A DNA stretch of 9,571 nucleotides. Origin: Acidobacteriota bacterium (lineage in GTDB: Bacteria > Acidobacteriota > Terriglobia > UBA7540). The notes below the pieces were generated by a model. That model was not told the origin of the DNA and ran no database searches. It worked only from the letters and a program-made list of their open reading frames with translations. Position 1 is the stretch's first letter, and the number at the start of each line of letters is the position of its first letter. The translations under genes were made by a program, and so were the position numbers. Where the stretch lies: contig JAJYJL010000203.1 of assembly GCA_021789565.1 (NCBI GenBank), positions 1 through 9,571 on the forward strand, given 5' to 3'. Of this stretch, positions 1 through 6,494 are shown one piece after another.

Positions 1-153
1 AGGCTTGCGGTGATGGTCGAAATCCGTTGCGATATTGAACCTTGGTCCTCTCTCCAGCATAAGGACCTTCAAACCTTTCAGGCATAATTGCGTTGCCGCC
101 ATGCCCCCGGCAGCTCCTGACCCCACAACAACAACGTCATATACTTTGGCCAT
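1..153 (-). CDS. GMC-type FAD-dependent oxidoreductase, N-terminus only
   Basis: Only the first 51 codons are in the window; the gene continues past the left edge. The visible protein opens with a short beta strand ([14 protein letters not shown]) containing the dinucleotide-binding motif GxGxxGG at residues 11-17. It continues to LMLERGPRF, where Glu34 is the acidic residue expected to hold the FAD ribose. This pattern is typical of the glucose-methanol-choline (GMC) flavoprotein family, which oxidises sugar or alcohol hydroxyls. The ATG at 153-151 is well supported: a GGGGAGG ribosome binding site at 165-159 sits five bases upstream. No Tat signal is present at the N-terminus. It follows a TIM-barrel gene and a Tat-signal gene on the same strand, which fits oxidative sugar metabolism. 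Another FAD or NAD(P)-dependent oxidoreductase with the same Rossmann start cannot be excluded, because the substrate domain is not visible. Confidence 0.78.
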   Translation of the reverse strand, partial: MAKVYDVVVVGSGAAGGMAATQLCLKGLKVLMLERGPRFNIATDFDHHRKP

Positions 154-318
154 TCAGGCCTCCCCTACAATATGAGTCTGTAACTTCCTTATCAGAATCG
201 CCCCGTAAGCGTCCTTTCCAAAGACGGCGCTGATTGCAAAGCCGCCGCCGGCAAGTTTGAGCTCGAAATAATTGCTATTCCTTTCGTGCAGGAACTATGC
301 CCCCGAATTGCGAAACAT
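154..318 (-). pseudogene. Possible broken small gene interrupted by one amber codon
   Basis: Between the Tat-signal gene and the GMC gene, one minus-strand frame reads like protein. It starts at an ATG (318-316), meets a TAG after seven codons (297-295), then runs open for 46 codons to a TGA at 156-154. The part after the TAG contains NYFELKLAGGGFAISAVF and ends QTHIVGEA. Its stop lies directly before the ATG of the GMC gene (TGA then ATG), the spacing expected of a real upstream cistron. No ribosome binding site is evident before the ATG and no good start follows the TAG. It could be a decayed small gene, a sequencing error, or chance. I do not recognise a family. Confidence 0.25.
159..165 (-). 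promoter_or_regulatory. Ribosome binding site of the GMC oxidoreductase
   Basis: On the minus strand the sequence GGGGAGG lies five bases before the ATG at 153. It is one of the two strongest Shine-Dalgarno sequences in the window and fixes this start. Confidence 0.7.
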
Positions 319-344
319 CGGTCCGGCCGCAGACTTAAACCTGC

Positions 345-1043
345 TCAGCAAGACGCGCAGAAGGCCCCCAGCCAACCGCTCGCTTCTCTGTCTCCAGACA
401 AAAGATGCGGCCCGAGCGGCGACCCAAGAAAAACCAGTATTCCCTTCCCCACTCGGCGCTTAACTGCAACCGGCAGTTCGTGGAACCACGCGATCGCGTC
501 GCCGTCCTTGCCATCAACTGGAACTATTCGACTGAAGTCCCGGACTTTCACCGTCAACGGCCACCCGTAATCAACAAACGGTGAGCGCTTGAAAGAGTCT
601 GCGGAATCCCATAACCCAATGGGAGAATAAAGGCCCAACCCAAACTTTGATCTTATGAGATGCCTATGAAAGTCAAATTCGCCGGAGTCTAAAAAAGCCG
701 CTCCGGACTCAAAAAGGACCGTCGAACCTCGCTCCAGGTGACCTTTCAGCTTCGCCAGATCAGGCCGGCCGATGCGACCGACCGCAGGCAGGATGACAGT
801 GCGAGCCAGCGGAAGCGACCGGAAAGAAGCCGCCGCATAACGTATGCCGGCGCCACGCAATGCCGATTCATACCCTGCCACCGACTCGCGCAGCGTACAG
901 CAAGACCCGGAATCCACCAGTGCGCAACCGGACAGAGGGCGGGAGGTTTCCGCGATAAGGCCGCCCAGGCCTGCCGCACCTGCAAGTCCGGCCGCTGCAG
1001 CTCCCGCCGCAGATCCCAGAAATCCGCGTCTTGACATGGACAT
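345..1043 (-). CDS. Tat-signal protein of unknown function, possible GATase-like fold
   Basis: I do not recognise a characterised family. The 232-residue protein begins MSMSRRGFLGSAAGAAAAGL: a twin-arginine motif (SRRGFLG) followed by a long Ala/Gly hydrophobic stretch, so Tat export or membrane anchoring is likely. After the signal come LVDSGSCC and LPAVGRIGRPDLAKLKGHLE, then STVLFESGAAF. This alternation of strand and helix resembles class I glutamine-amidotransferase-like (ThuA or BPL_N type) folds. The C-terminus RRVGKGILVFLGSPLGP looks like the last strand of such a domain, so the gene seems complete. The fold is inference; no Cys-His-Glu triad was established. I chose the ATG at 1043, one base after the TGA of the upstream TIM-barrel gene (TGA-A-ATG), with AGG seven bases upstream. 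A TTG at 1061 would add six residues ahead of the signal. The junction implies translational coupling to the TIM-barrel gene. Confidence 0.75.
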   Translation of the reverse strand: MSMSRRGFLGSAAGAAAAGLAGAAGLGGLIAETSRPLSGCALVDSGSCCTLRESVAGYESALRGAGIRYAAASFRSLPLARTVILPAVGRIGRPDLAKLKGHLERGSTVLFESGAAFLDSGEFDFHRHLIRSKFGLGLYSPIGLWDSADSFKRSPFVDYGWPLTVKVRDFSRIVPVDGKDGDAIAWFHELPVAVKRRVGKGILVFLGSPLGPHLLSGDREASGWLGAFCASC

Positions 1044-1044
1044 T

Positions 1045-1896
1045 TCAGAGCCTGTTGGCAATCACGCGGTCGATTGCCGCCGCCGTGTCATAAAACTGCT
1101 GGTCTTCGGCGTAACCGTAACGCCGCTCCATCTCAGCAACCAGCCACCCATCGTACCCCACCTTGGTCAAGGCGGCTCGTATGGCTTTCCAGTTGTTATC
1201 ACCAAGAAAGATATTGGTGTAAACACTATCGCAGCAGCGCCCGCGTTTCTTCATCACGTCTTTCAGGTGAATCCTGGTAATTTGCGGGCCCATCATTTCA
1301 ATCCACTGCTCCGCAAATCCGTCTTCATGGATGTTGCCGACGTCCAGATGGATGCCAACCGAAGGCTCGTTAATGTCTTTGAGGAACAGGAAAAACTCAC
1401 GCGGGCCCATCAGGAATTTCTGCTCCGAACAGCAATTCTCACAGCCAATCCTTACGCCCTCGCGCGCGGCGTCGGGAGCAAGCGTCTTCATGGCTTCAAC
1501 ACAGCGGTTGTAAACTTCGTTGTAAGGCACTTCCGCGGTCACGAGGCCCGCGACCACCAGGATGGCGTCCGTACCCAGCATTTTGGCCGTCTCAATCTGG
1601 CGCCTGACGATCCGCATGCCTTCTTCCCGGATTTTCGGATCGCGGTCCGAAAGCGAATATTTCCAGTGAAGGCCGGTTGAGACGTTCGACACCACCAGGC
1701 CCGCGTTCTCAGCCTTGCGCCGGAGATCCTGCACCCCGGCGTCTGTAGTGCTCATCTGGAACCACGGAACGTCGCCCAGCCAAAGCTCAATGCCGTCGTA
1801 GCCGGCCTTCTTTACAAGTTCGCACCCCTGCTCAAAACTCCACCCCTTTGGGATTTCATTGTCTCCGATAGATTTTTTCAATTGGTCCGCCCCCAC
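1045..1896 (-). CDS. Sugar phosphate isomerase/epimerase-like TIM barrel (AP endonuclease 2 superfamily)
   Basis: The 283-residue protein has the usual length and layout of the xylose-isomerase-like TIM-barrel family (IolE, hydroxypyruvate isomerase, tagatose epimerase relatives). Strand motifs appear in order: GYDGIELWLG (32-41), LVVSNVST, ILVVAG, VRIGCEN (148-154), GIHLDVGN (181-188), ITRIHLKDV (206-214) and GWLVAEME (250-257). Glu153, Asp185, His210 and Glu255 match the four conserved divalent-metal ligands. The predicted role is metal-dependent isomerisation or epimerisation of a sugar or keto-sugar, perhaps the product of a neighbouring dehydrogenase; the substrate is not readable. No signal peptide is seen, so it is probably cytoplasmic. 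The start is uncertain: GTG at 1896 is the first start after an in-frame TAA at 1920-1918, and TTG at 1881 is an alternative that gives a similar N-terminus; neither has a clear ribosome binding site. Cysteines flank the metal site (152, 155, 156, 221, 222). Its stop is one base from the next ATG. Confidence 0.85.
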   Translation of the reverse strand: MGADQLKKSIGDNEIPKGWSFEQGCELVKKAGYDGIELWLGDVPWFQMSTTDAGVQDLRRKAENAGLVVSNVSTGLHWKYSLSDRDPKIREEGMRIVRRQIETAKMLGTDAILVVAGLVTAEVPYNEVYNRCVEAMKTLAPDAAREGVRIGCENCCSEQKFLMGPREFFLFLKDINEPSVGIHLDVGNIHEDGFAEQWIEMMGPQITRIHLKDVMKKRGRCCDSVYTNIFLGDNNWKAIRAALTKVGYDGWLVAEMERRYGYAEDQQFYDTAAAIDRVIANRL

Positions 1897-2070
1897 ATCC
1901 GTTATCGCCCGCCAGGCTTACTGGAAGTGCAATTGAGTATCACAAACCGACAGCCTCATCAAACCTTTCCTGTGCCGGGCCGTCGCTTTCGATTTTCCCG
2001 TACGAAATTCTTCGGCAATTATGCCCACAGACTCAACACGCAGCCAGGCATTCAATCACAAGCGCGATTT

Positions 2071-4860
2071 TCATTCGAACGCCGCCAACCGCTTGCCTAC
2101 GTTATACCCTTCAAGCCTCAGATGCGGCTTTTTACCTTTGAGGTCCTCCACGCGGAACCGGGCCCATAAGGTCCGCGACTCACCCGGAAACAGCGTGACG
2201 TAGTTGTCCTCATACGTAACGGGAAGGACCTCCTCGCCGTCCGGCCCTTTCGTCACCTCAGCCCGCATGAAAAATGCAACCTGGCCGGAAGGATTTTTCA
2301 GCGTGAGGGCAGCACGCGCTTCAATGCCCGAGCGAATCAGCGTACCGGAGATACTGACCTCCGCTTTCGGCATTTTGTTGAGCGCGGTAAAGTCAGCCCA
2401 ACTCTTGGGGCTGAGGATGAACGCCTTGTCATTCTGCGGCCCGCCCAGATCATCATCCGTGGTTGACTGCCAGTACGCATTATCAACAATGGGCTTGCCA
2501 TCGGCTTCAGCAAGCTGGCAGCGGACAAAATATGTGGGGCTGACACCGGCGACGCGCGGAATAGACATTACGCGTTCGCGGCCGTTCGGCGCAATGCTCA
2601 AATCGCTCAATTCCTTTGAGAACTTCACACTCCCATCGAGGTTATAGACCCTGGCCATGGCCTTCAACCCGCGATGTGTCTTCAGCGTCTGATTCACGAC
2701 GTAAATGTGCGCCGTCTTGCGGTCGCCTGTTGCATAGTAATCAAACACGATACTGACTGGCCGCATTCCTTTTTTTGCGCCAAAATAGGCGCCACCGGGC
2801 TTGAGGTAGTAATCAATCAGGTGACCGAAAAACGACGGCCACTGGCTGTCCAGCATCCAGTAAAGCGTCATCTTGTGCGTGGCCCAACTGTTGGCGGCGA
2901 AGTCTTCGAACTGCGCGCGGGTATTCTCATAGTGGGCCAGTTGCGCCTTCTTGCAGAAGTCTTCGGCACTCTCGGCCGGGCCGTAGCGCTTCGCAACAAC
3001 CTTCTGGATGGTTTCGAGCGTGCTGTTCCCGCGATTGGCGCCGGAGTGGTAGTACCATGTCTCATTGATGGGCCACAGCTTGTCAGCGGGGATATATTTC
3101 TTGAGACTCTCGAAGGGAGGGATCGACTCGTTGTCGCCCTGCTCCGCGCACGAACCCTGGCTGGCGGGATATTGCGGGTCGAACCAGTAGGACGGCGGCC
3201 GCCACGAATACGGCCCCAACATGTGAATCCCATCCCACAGCGTGTGGCCCTGCGCGTCCTTTTTGAAATTGGATACGGTATCAACGACCGCGTTCTGCCA
3301 GTGCATTTCCTTGAGAACCTGGTGGTACTGGTCGCGGACAGGCTTTGGCGCGCGCCCGTCGCTGCCATCCGCCCAGATGAAGGCCGCTGGGTGGTGGCGC
3401 AGATTCCGAATGCGCGCCCGGAGGCTGGCCAGCGCCACCCAGTGGTCTTCCGCGTCCCACTGGTTCCACTTCTCCCATTGCATGCAGCACATCCAGCCCT
3501 GCATCACCGGCATGCCTTCGCGGTCAGCGCGGTCGAGCATGGTGTCATCCGCAATTTTCAGCTCCCATCGGAGCAAGTTCATGCCCATGTCCTTTGAATA
3601 TTCGCAGATGGCCCGGTCGCGCTTCGGGTCGTACTTGAAAAGCAGGTCCGGCGTATAACAGCCACCCCGCATCAGGAAATCTTTGCCATTCACCTTCAGA
3701 TAGAAATTGCCGCCCGTGCCAACCTTCGGAAAATTGTTGTCGGAGTCGCGATACTGCGTAACCTTGCGGATCCCGAAATCGGTAGCCGAAGCATCCGAGA
3801 CGCGCCCGTCAATTCTGAATTCCAACTTCAACTGATAAAGCGCCGGGTTGCCCCACTCGTACGGCCACCAGAGATCGGGGTTGTGGACGGTCAAATCGGG
3901 AAACGACTCCGGTGTGAAGGCAACCTCTTTGGATTCATCAGCCGCCAACGATACTCTCTGCTGAAAGGTGATCGACGGCCTGCCCGGGCGCGAAATCTCC
4001 CCGTGCACCGTCCCCGAGACGGGAGTGGAAACACCGTTCCTCAGGTCGCAATAGACTGTCAGTTGTGCAGGGCTGAGATTGGGCAGCGGAAGGTCGGTGA
4101 CCACATAAGGATTGCGAACCAGAACCTTGCCCGTGGAACTCAGGAACACTCTTTTCCACACGCCGGCATTGCGGTCCGGAACAAAGGAAAGCTCGATATG
4201 TTTCGCGGGATCCTGGTATCCGATGTACTTCCAGTTGATCCAATCCAGCCAACTGTCCGCCAGTTCCACGCCGTTGATATTCGGCAGCTTTTGTTCCGGG
4301 GTGATCTTCACGGCCAGAACGTTGGCGCCGCCGTTGTTGATATACTGTGAAACAATTAACTCAAAGCTGTTATACATCCCCACAACATGCCTTTTGTCCG
4401 CGATCAGGTGCCCGTTCAGCCACACGTCCGCGCGGTAGTTGATGCCGTTCAGAATGAGCGAGTGGACCTCCGCTTCGGGAACTTCAAACGTTGTGCGGTA
4501 CCACCAGTCCTGCTTCCATAAATCCGCGGGGGCGGTCTGCGTGAGGTTCATTCCAACATACAGATCTTTGTAAACCCCGGCGTCCTGGAGCGCCTGAAGG
4601 ACCGTGGCCGGCATTCTGTGGATTGGATGCCAGTGTGAGGCGTCGTAAGAGGGCGTGGAAACTTGGGAATCAGCGGCTGAGACTTCGCGCGCGGAAATAA
4701 GCCGCCAGCCGCTGGCGAGTTCAGTCTGGAACTCTCCAGGCCCCGCCAAGCCAACCTGATTGGCCAACAGGACCGTCGCTCCGCCAACGGCAGACCGCTT
4801 CAGGAACTCACGCCGGGTCAAAGCCGATTCGGTCAAGCGTGTTCTCTCATCTTCGGCCAT
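2071..4860 (-). CDS. Tat-exported GH2 glycosidase, exo-beta-D-glucosaminidase (CsxA) type
   Basis: This 929-residue protein starts with a Tat signal (TRREFLKRS at 15-23, hydrophobic run to about 40). A jelly-roll sugar-binding domain follows (HRMPATVLQAL at 81-91, YVGMNL, WWYRTTFEVP, ADVWLNG at 144-150). Next are an Ig-like domain (about 245-365), a TIM barrel (about 385-690, including GGCYTPDLLF and QGWMCCMQWEKW) and C-terminal Ig-like domains ending at GYNVG. FIWADGSD places the acid/base at Asp501. CAEQGDNESIPPFESLK places the nucleophile at Glu573. Their 72-residue spacing equals that I recall for Amycolatopsis CsxA (Asp469/Glu541), and the GW-CC-WE stretch also matches that subfamily. 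Predicted role: outside the cytoplasm, removing terminal beta-linked glucosamine, or a related residue, from oligosaccharides such as chitosan. A beta-mannosidase-like specificity is the main alternative. The ATG at 4860 gives an intact Tat leader but has only a weak AAAGGG site ten bases upstream. Confidence 0.9.
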   Translation of the reverse strand: MAEDERTRLTESALTRREFLKRSAVGGATVLLANQVGLAGPGEFQTELASGWRLISAREVSAADSQVSTPSYDASHWHPIHRMPATVLQALQDAGVYKDLYVGMNLTQTAPADLWKQDWWYRTTFEVPEAEVHSLILNGINYRADVWLNGHLIADKRHVVGMYNSFELIVSQYINNGGANVLAVKITPEQKLPNINGVELADSWLDWINWKYIGYQDPAKHIELSFVPDRNAGVWKRVFLSSTGKVLVRNPYVVTDLPLPNLSPAQLTVYCDLRNGVSTPVSGTVHGEISRPGRPSITFQQRVSLAADESKEVAFTPESFPDLTVHNPDLWWPYEWGNPALYQLKLEFRIDGRVSDASATDFGIRKVTQYRDSDNNFPKVGTGGNFYLKVNGKDFLMRGGCYTPDLLFKYDPKRDRAICEYSKDMGMNLLRWELKIADDTMLDRADREGMPVMQGWMCCMQWEKWNQWDAEDHWVALASLRARIRNLRHHPAAFIWADGSDGRAPKPVRDQYHQVLKEMHWQNAVVDTVSNFKKDAQGHTLWDGIHMLGPYSWRPPSYWFDPQYPASQGSCAEQGDNESIPPFESLKKYIPADKLWPINETWYYHSGANRGNSTLETIQKVVAKRYGPAESAEDFCKKAQLAHYENTRAQFEDFAANSWATHKMTLYWMLDSQWPSFFGHLIDYYLKPGGAYFGAKKGMRPVSIVFDYYATGDRKTAHIYVVNQTLKTHRGLKAMARVYNLDGSVKFSKELSDLSIAPNGRERVMSIPRVAGVSPTYFVRCQLAEADGKPIVDNAYWQSTTDDDLGGPQNDKAFILSPKSWADFTALNKMPKAEVSISGTLIRSGIEARAALTLKNPSGQVAFFMRAEVTKGPDGEEVLPVTYEDNYVTLFPGESRTLWARFRVEDLKGKKPHLRLEGYNVGKRLAAFE

Positions 4861-4872
4861 AGATTTTATGCC

Positions 4873-4896
4873 CTTTCGGTCTTCGCAAGCCGAAAG
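4873..4896 (-). promoter_or_regulatory. Hairpin in the GH2 leader overlapping the ribosome binding site
   Basis: CTTTCGG and CCGAAAG form a perfect 7 bp stem. A three-base inner pairing (CTT/AAG around CGC) lies inside it with one bulged base. On the minus-strand transcript the 3' arm ends CCGAAAG and is followed by GG. The only Shine-Dalgarno-like sequence of the GH2 gene, AAAGGG, therefore starts inside the stem. It could limit translation initiation. There is no U-tract, so it is not a typical terminator. Confidence 0.45.
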
Positions 4897-4947
4897 ACCC
4901 GCGAGAAACAGACTTTGAGCCCCAGCTCCGCCAAGCGCGTGGGAATC

Positions 4948-4961
4948 GGTTTCATGAAACC
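4948..4961. promoter_or_regulatory. 14 bp perfect palindrome, candidate operator of the GH2 gene
   Basis: GGTTTCATGAAACC is its own reverse complement. Allowing one bulged base, the symmetry extends to TCGG...CCGA at 4946-4964. It lies 87 bases upstream of the GH2 ATG, downstream of a possible promoter and outside any gene I accept. This is the size and symmetry expected for a dimeric repressor site; which regulator family would bind it cannot be read from the sequence. Confidence 0.4.
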
Positions 4962-5025
4962 CGAACAGATCTCTCCGACTGCACCTATGCAGGCAATGCC
5001 CGTTGATTCCGCCGCAAGACTTTCG

Positions 5026-5054
5026 TATGTATCACGATTGGTTTCGAAGGTCAA
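5026..5054 (-). promoter_or_regulatory. Weak candidate promoter of the GH2 gene
   Basis: On the minus strand TTGACC (5054-5049, five of six matches to the -35 consensus) is followed after 17 bases by TACATA (5031-5026, three of six matches to the -10 consensus). Spacing is ideal but the -10 is poor. It is the best pair I find in the gap and lies just upstream of the palindrome. Confidence 0.3.
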
Positions 5055-5188
5055 TCTGAAATCGTTATGAATGGCTGCGAATATTTTCCACAACGCAGAT
5101 TTTGTGGAGCTGAATTTATCGTCACGCCGCAGGTAGCTGAGGGATATTCCAGCTTGGCATGCCTGAGTTCAAGGAAGGCGGCGCGGTG

Positions 5189-5620
5189 TTACTCTCCCAG
5201 GACCTGCACCATATAAGTCCGCAGAAGGGGGCCATCGTATTCCATGAAATAGATGGTCTGGCGCGAACCCCGGACCATTTTTCCGTCCTGGATGGGGAAG
5301 GAGCAACTGATCCCGCCGATAATGCTTTTAAGATGGGTCTCCGCGTTAAACCCGAGGCGCCCGTCGTAATCGAGATAGCGGTGATGATGATAATCCTCAT
5401 CATCGGGAAACAGCCTGCTGAAATGCGTGAGGATATCCTCTTCCAAGCAGGGAATGCCTTCCGTCACCAGCAGCCCGGAGGACGTATGGCAGGTCATCAC
5501 GTTCACCAGACCCTGCTTCACTCCAGTTTTCTGAATTACTTCATCAACTTGCAGCGTAATATTGATCGCCTCTTCCGGCTTGCGAGTTTGCACCTTGATT
5601 TTTTCGAGTTTGATAATCAT
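5189..5620 (-). CDS. YjbQ/UPF0047 family protein
   Basis: The 143-residue protein has the normal length of the UPF0047/YjbQ family. Its landmarks appear in order: VMTCHTSSGLLVTEG (41-55, the conserved His-Thr and Glu region), YHHHRYLDYDG (77-87), FNAETHLKSIIGGIS (91-105, conserved His96) and IYFMEYDGP (123-131), ending in the usual LGE. E. coli YjbQ has been reported to have side thiamine-phosphate synthase activity, but the true family function is not settled. Here the tryptophan of the usual GTWQ motif is Arg (GSRQ, 118-121), and the Glu-Asn/Asp-Pro part after the first motif differs. It is probably cytoplasmic. The ATG at 5620 lies 28 bases after the amidohydrolase stop with only a weak AAGGCGGG upstream, so it is probably the last gene of the four-gene operon. 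Confidence 0.9.
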   Translation of the reverse strand: MIIKLEKIKVQTRKPEEAINITLQVDEVIQKTGVKQGLVNVMTCHTSSGLLVTEGIPCLEEDILTHFSRLFPDDEDYHHHRYLDYDGRLGFNAETHLKSIIGGISCSFPIQDGKMVRGSRQTIYFMEYDGPLLRTYMVQVLGE

Positions 5621-5648
5621 GACTGTTTGCCCGCCTTAATTCTCGCTC

Positions 5649-6494
5649 TCAGTTGAGACCCAGCAATCGTTTGGGGTTCTCATCATAAATCTTATTCAGG
5701 CAGCCTTCCGTCAGCGCCAGCGTGCCCAGCGCGTGCACCATGTTCTTGATCTCAACCCGGGGATAATTTGAGCCGAAGACCATCCGGTTGCGCAGGCTGC
5801 GCTCCAATACGGTGGTTGGGATCTGTTTTGAAAACACAAACTGATAGAACTCTTTCGGGCTGTCGTAATACAGGCAGGAAGTGTCCAGATACACATTGGG
5901 ATACTTCAGCGCCAGCGCCGTAGCTTCCCACACCCAGGGCCAGCCCCAGTGCGCCAGAACAAAATTGAGTTTGGGGAAACGAGCAATGGCCTCCTCCAGC
6001 AGCATCGGATGGCCACGCTCAATCAGCGTGGACGGCGCCCAGCTCATGCCAGTGTGCACCAGCACGGGAACGTTCAGTCCCGCCGCCGCCTCATAAAGCG
6101 CGTATACCTTGCTGTCGCGAAGTTCGAAATCCTGTAATGCCGCGTCCAGCTTCAGGCCTTTCAGGCCCATCTTCCTGACGGCGTGTTCCAGCTCCTTCAC
6201 CGCGCCGTCTTTCAGCGGGTCGACACTGGCAAACCCGACAAAGCGTTTGCTGACGGAGCACAGTTCCGCAACCTGCTTGTTGGAACTGACGGCATCGCCA
6301 CGGGCCCTTTCACAATCAATTGGCAGCAGGACCGCGAGGTCAATCCCGGCCACGTCCATCTGCAGGTGGAAAGTCTCGAGCGGCTGGAAGTTGTTTCCGA
6401 TCTGGAACACGTCCCGTGCCATCCGGGCGTAATTTGGATACTTGTCCACCATTTCCTGAATCAATACCGGGTGCGTATGAAAATCAATTTTCAT
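5649..6494 (-). CDS. Amidohydrolase family 2 protein (ACMSD/lactonase-like TIM barrel)
   Basis: The 281-residue protein begins MKIDFHTHP, giving the HxH metal motif (His6, His8) of the amidohydrolase superfamily. Further expected ligands are His147 in VLVHTG and His182 in LAHWGW, followed by the strand-8 motif VFGSNYPR (239-246). In ACMSD-type members the last motif is GSDYP with a metal-binding Asp; here the position is Asn243. Asn also occurs in lactonase-like relatives as I recall them, so activity is not excluded. The predicted reaction is hydrolysis (lactone or amide) or decarboxylation of a small substrate; the substrate is unknown. No signal peptide is present, so it is cytoplasmic. 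Its ATG overlaps the TGA of the PfkB gene by four bases (ATGA), with GAGG four bases upstream, so the two are translationally coupled. Gene order suggests a role in the sugar pathway of the SIS and PfkB proteins. Confidence 0.88.
   Translation of the reverse strand: MKIDFHTHPVLIQEMVDKYPNYARMARDVFQIGNNFQPLETFHLQMDVAGIDLAVLLPIDCERARGDAVSSNKQVAELCSVSKRFVGFASVDPLKDGAVKELEHAVRKMGLKGLKLDAALQDFELRDSKVYALYEAAAGLNVPVLVHTGMSWAPSTLIERGHPMLLEEAIARFPKLNFVLAHWGWPWVWEATALALKYPNVYLDTSCLYYDSPKEFYQFVFSKQIPTTVLERSLRNRMVFGSNYPRVEIKNMVHALGTLALTEGCLNKIYDENPKRLLGLN

Larger units (their letters stand above)
4861..5188. other. 328 bp gap upstream of the GH2 gene: regulatory elements, no convincing gene
   Basis: The gap separates the YjbQ gene from the GH2 gene. 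The only sizeable minus-strand frame is 75 codons (5093-4866) ending five bases before the GH2 ATG. It begins at TTG, has no ribosome binding site and resembles nothing I know, so I do not call it. The gap does contain a possible promoter (5054-5026), a 14 bp perfect palindrome (4948-4961) and a hairpin (4873-4896), each listed separately. I see no clear rho-independent terminator after the YjbQ gene, so read-through from the upstream operon remains possible. Confidence 0.6.

Noticed and set aside
844..1680. Long plus-strand open frame of 278 codons antisense to the Tat-signal and TIM-barrel genes
   Set aside because: It mirrors two well-supported minus-strand genes, shows no recognisable motif, and starts inside the Tat-signal gene without a ribosome binding site.
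1897..2070. Possible promoter or gene in the 174 bp gap after the GH2 gene
   Set aside because: Only weak -35/-10 pairs (such as TTGATG with GATACT) and no coding frame or strong hairpin were found.
2674..3597. Plus-strand open frame of 307 codons opposite the GH2 catalytic domain
   Set aside because: The GH2 frame on the other strand has complete catalytic motifs; the antisense frame is a codon-bias shadow with no domain signature.
4866..5093. Minus-strand frame of 75 codons ending five bases before the GH2 ATG
   Set aside because: It starts at TTG without a ribosome binding site, matches no family I know, and overlaps the candidate promoter, palindrome and hairpin. Its composition is moderately protein-like, so a gene remnant cannot be fully excluded.
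5383..5404. Inverted repeat GATGATG/CATCATC inside the YjbQ gene
   Set aside because: It simply encodes the acidic and histidine run (DDEDYHHH) of the protein and lies within coding sequence.
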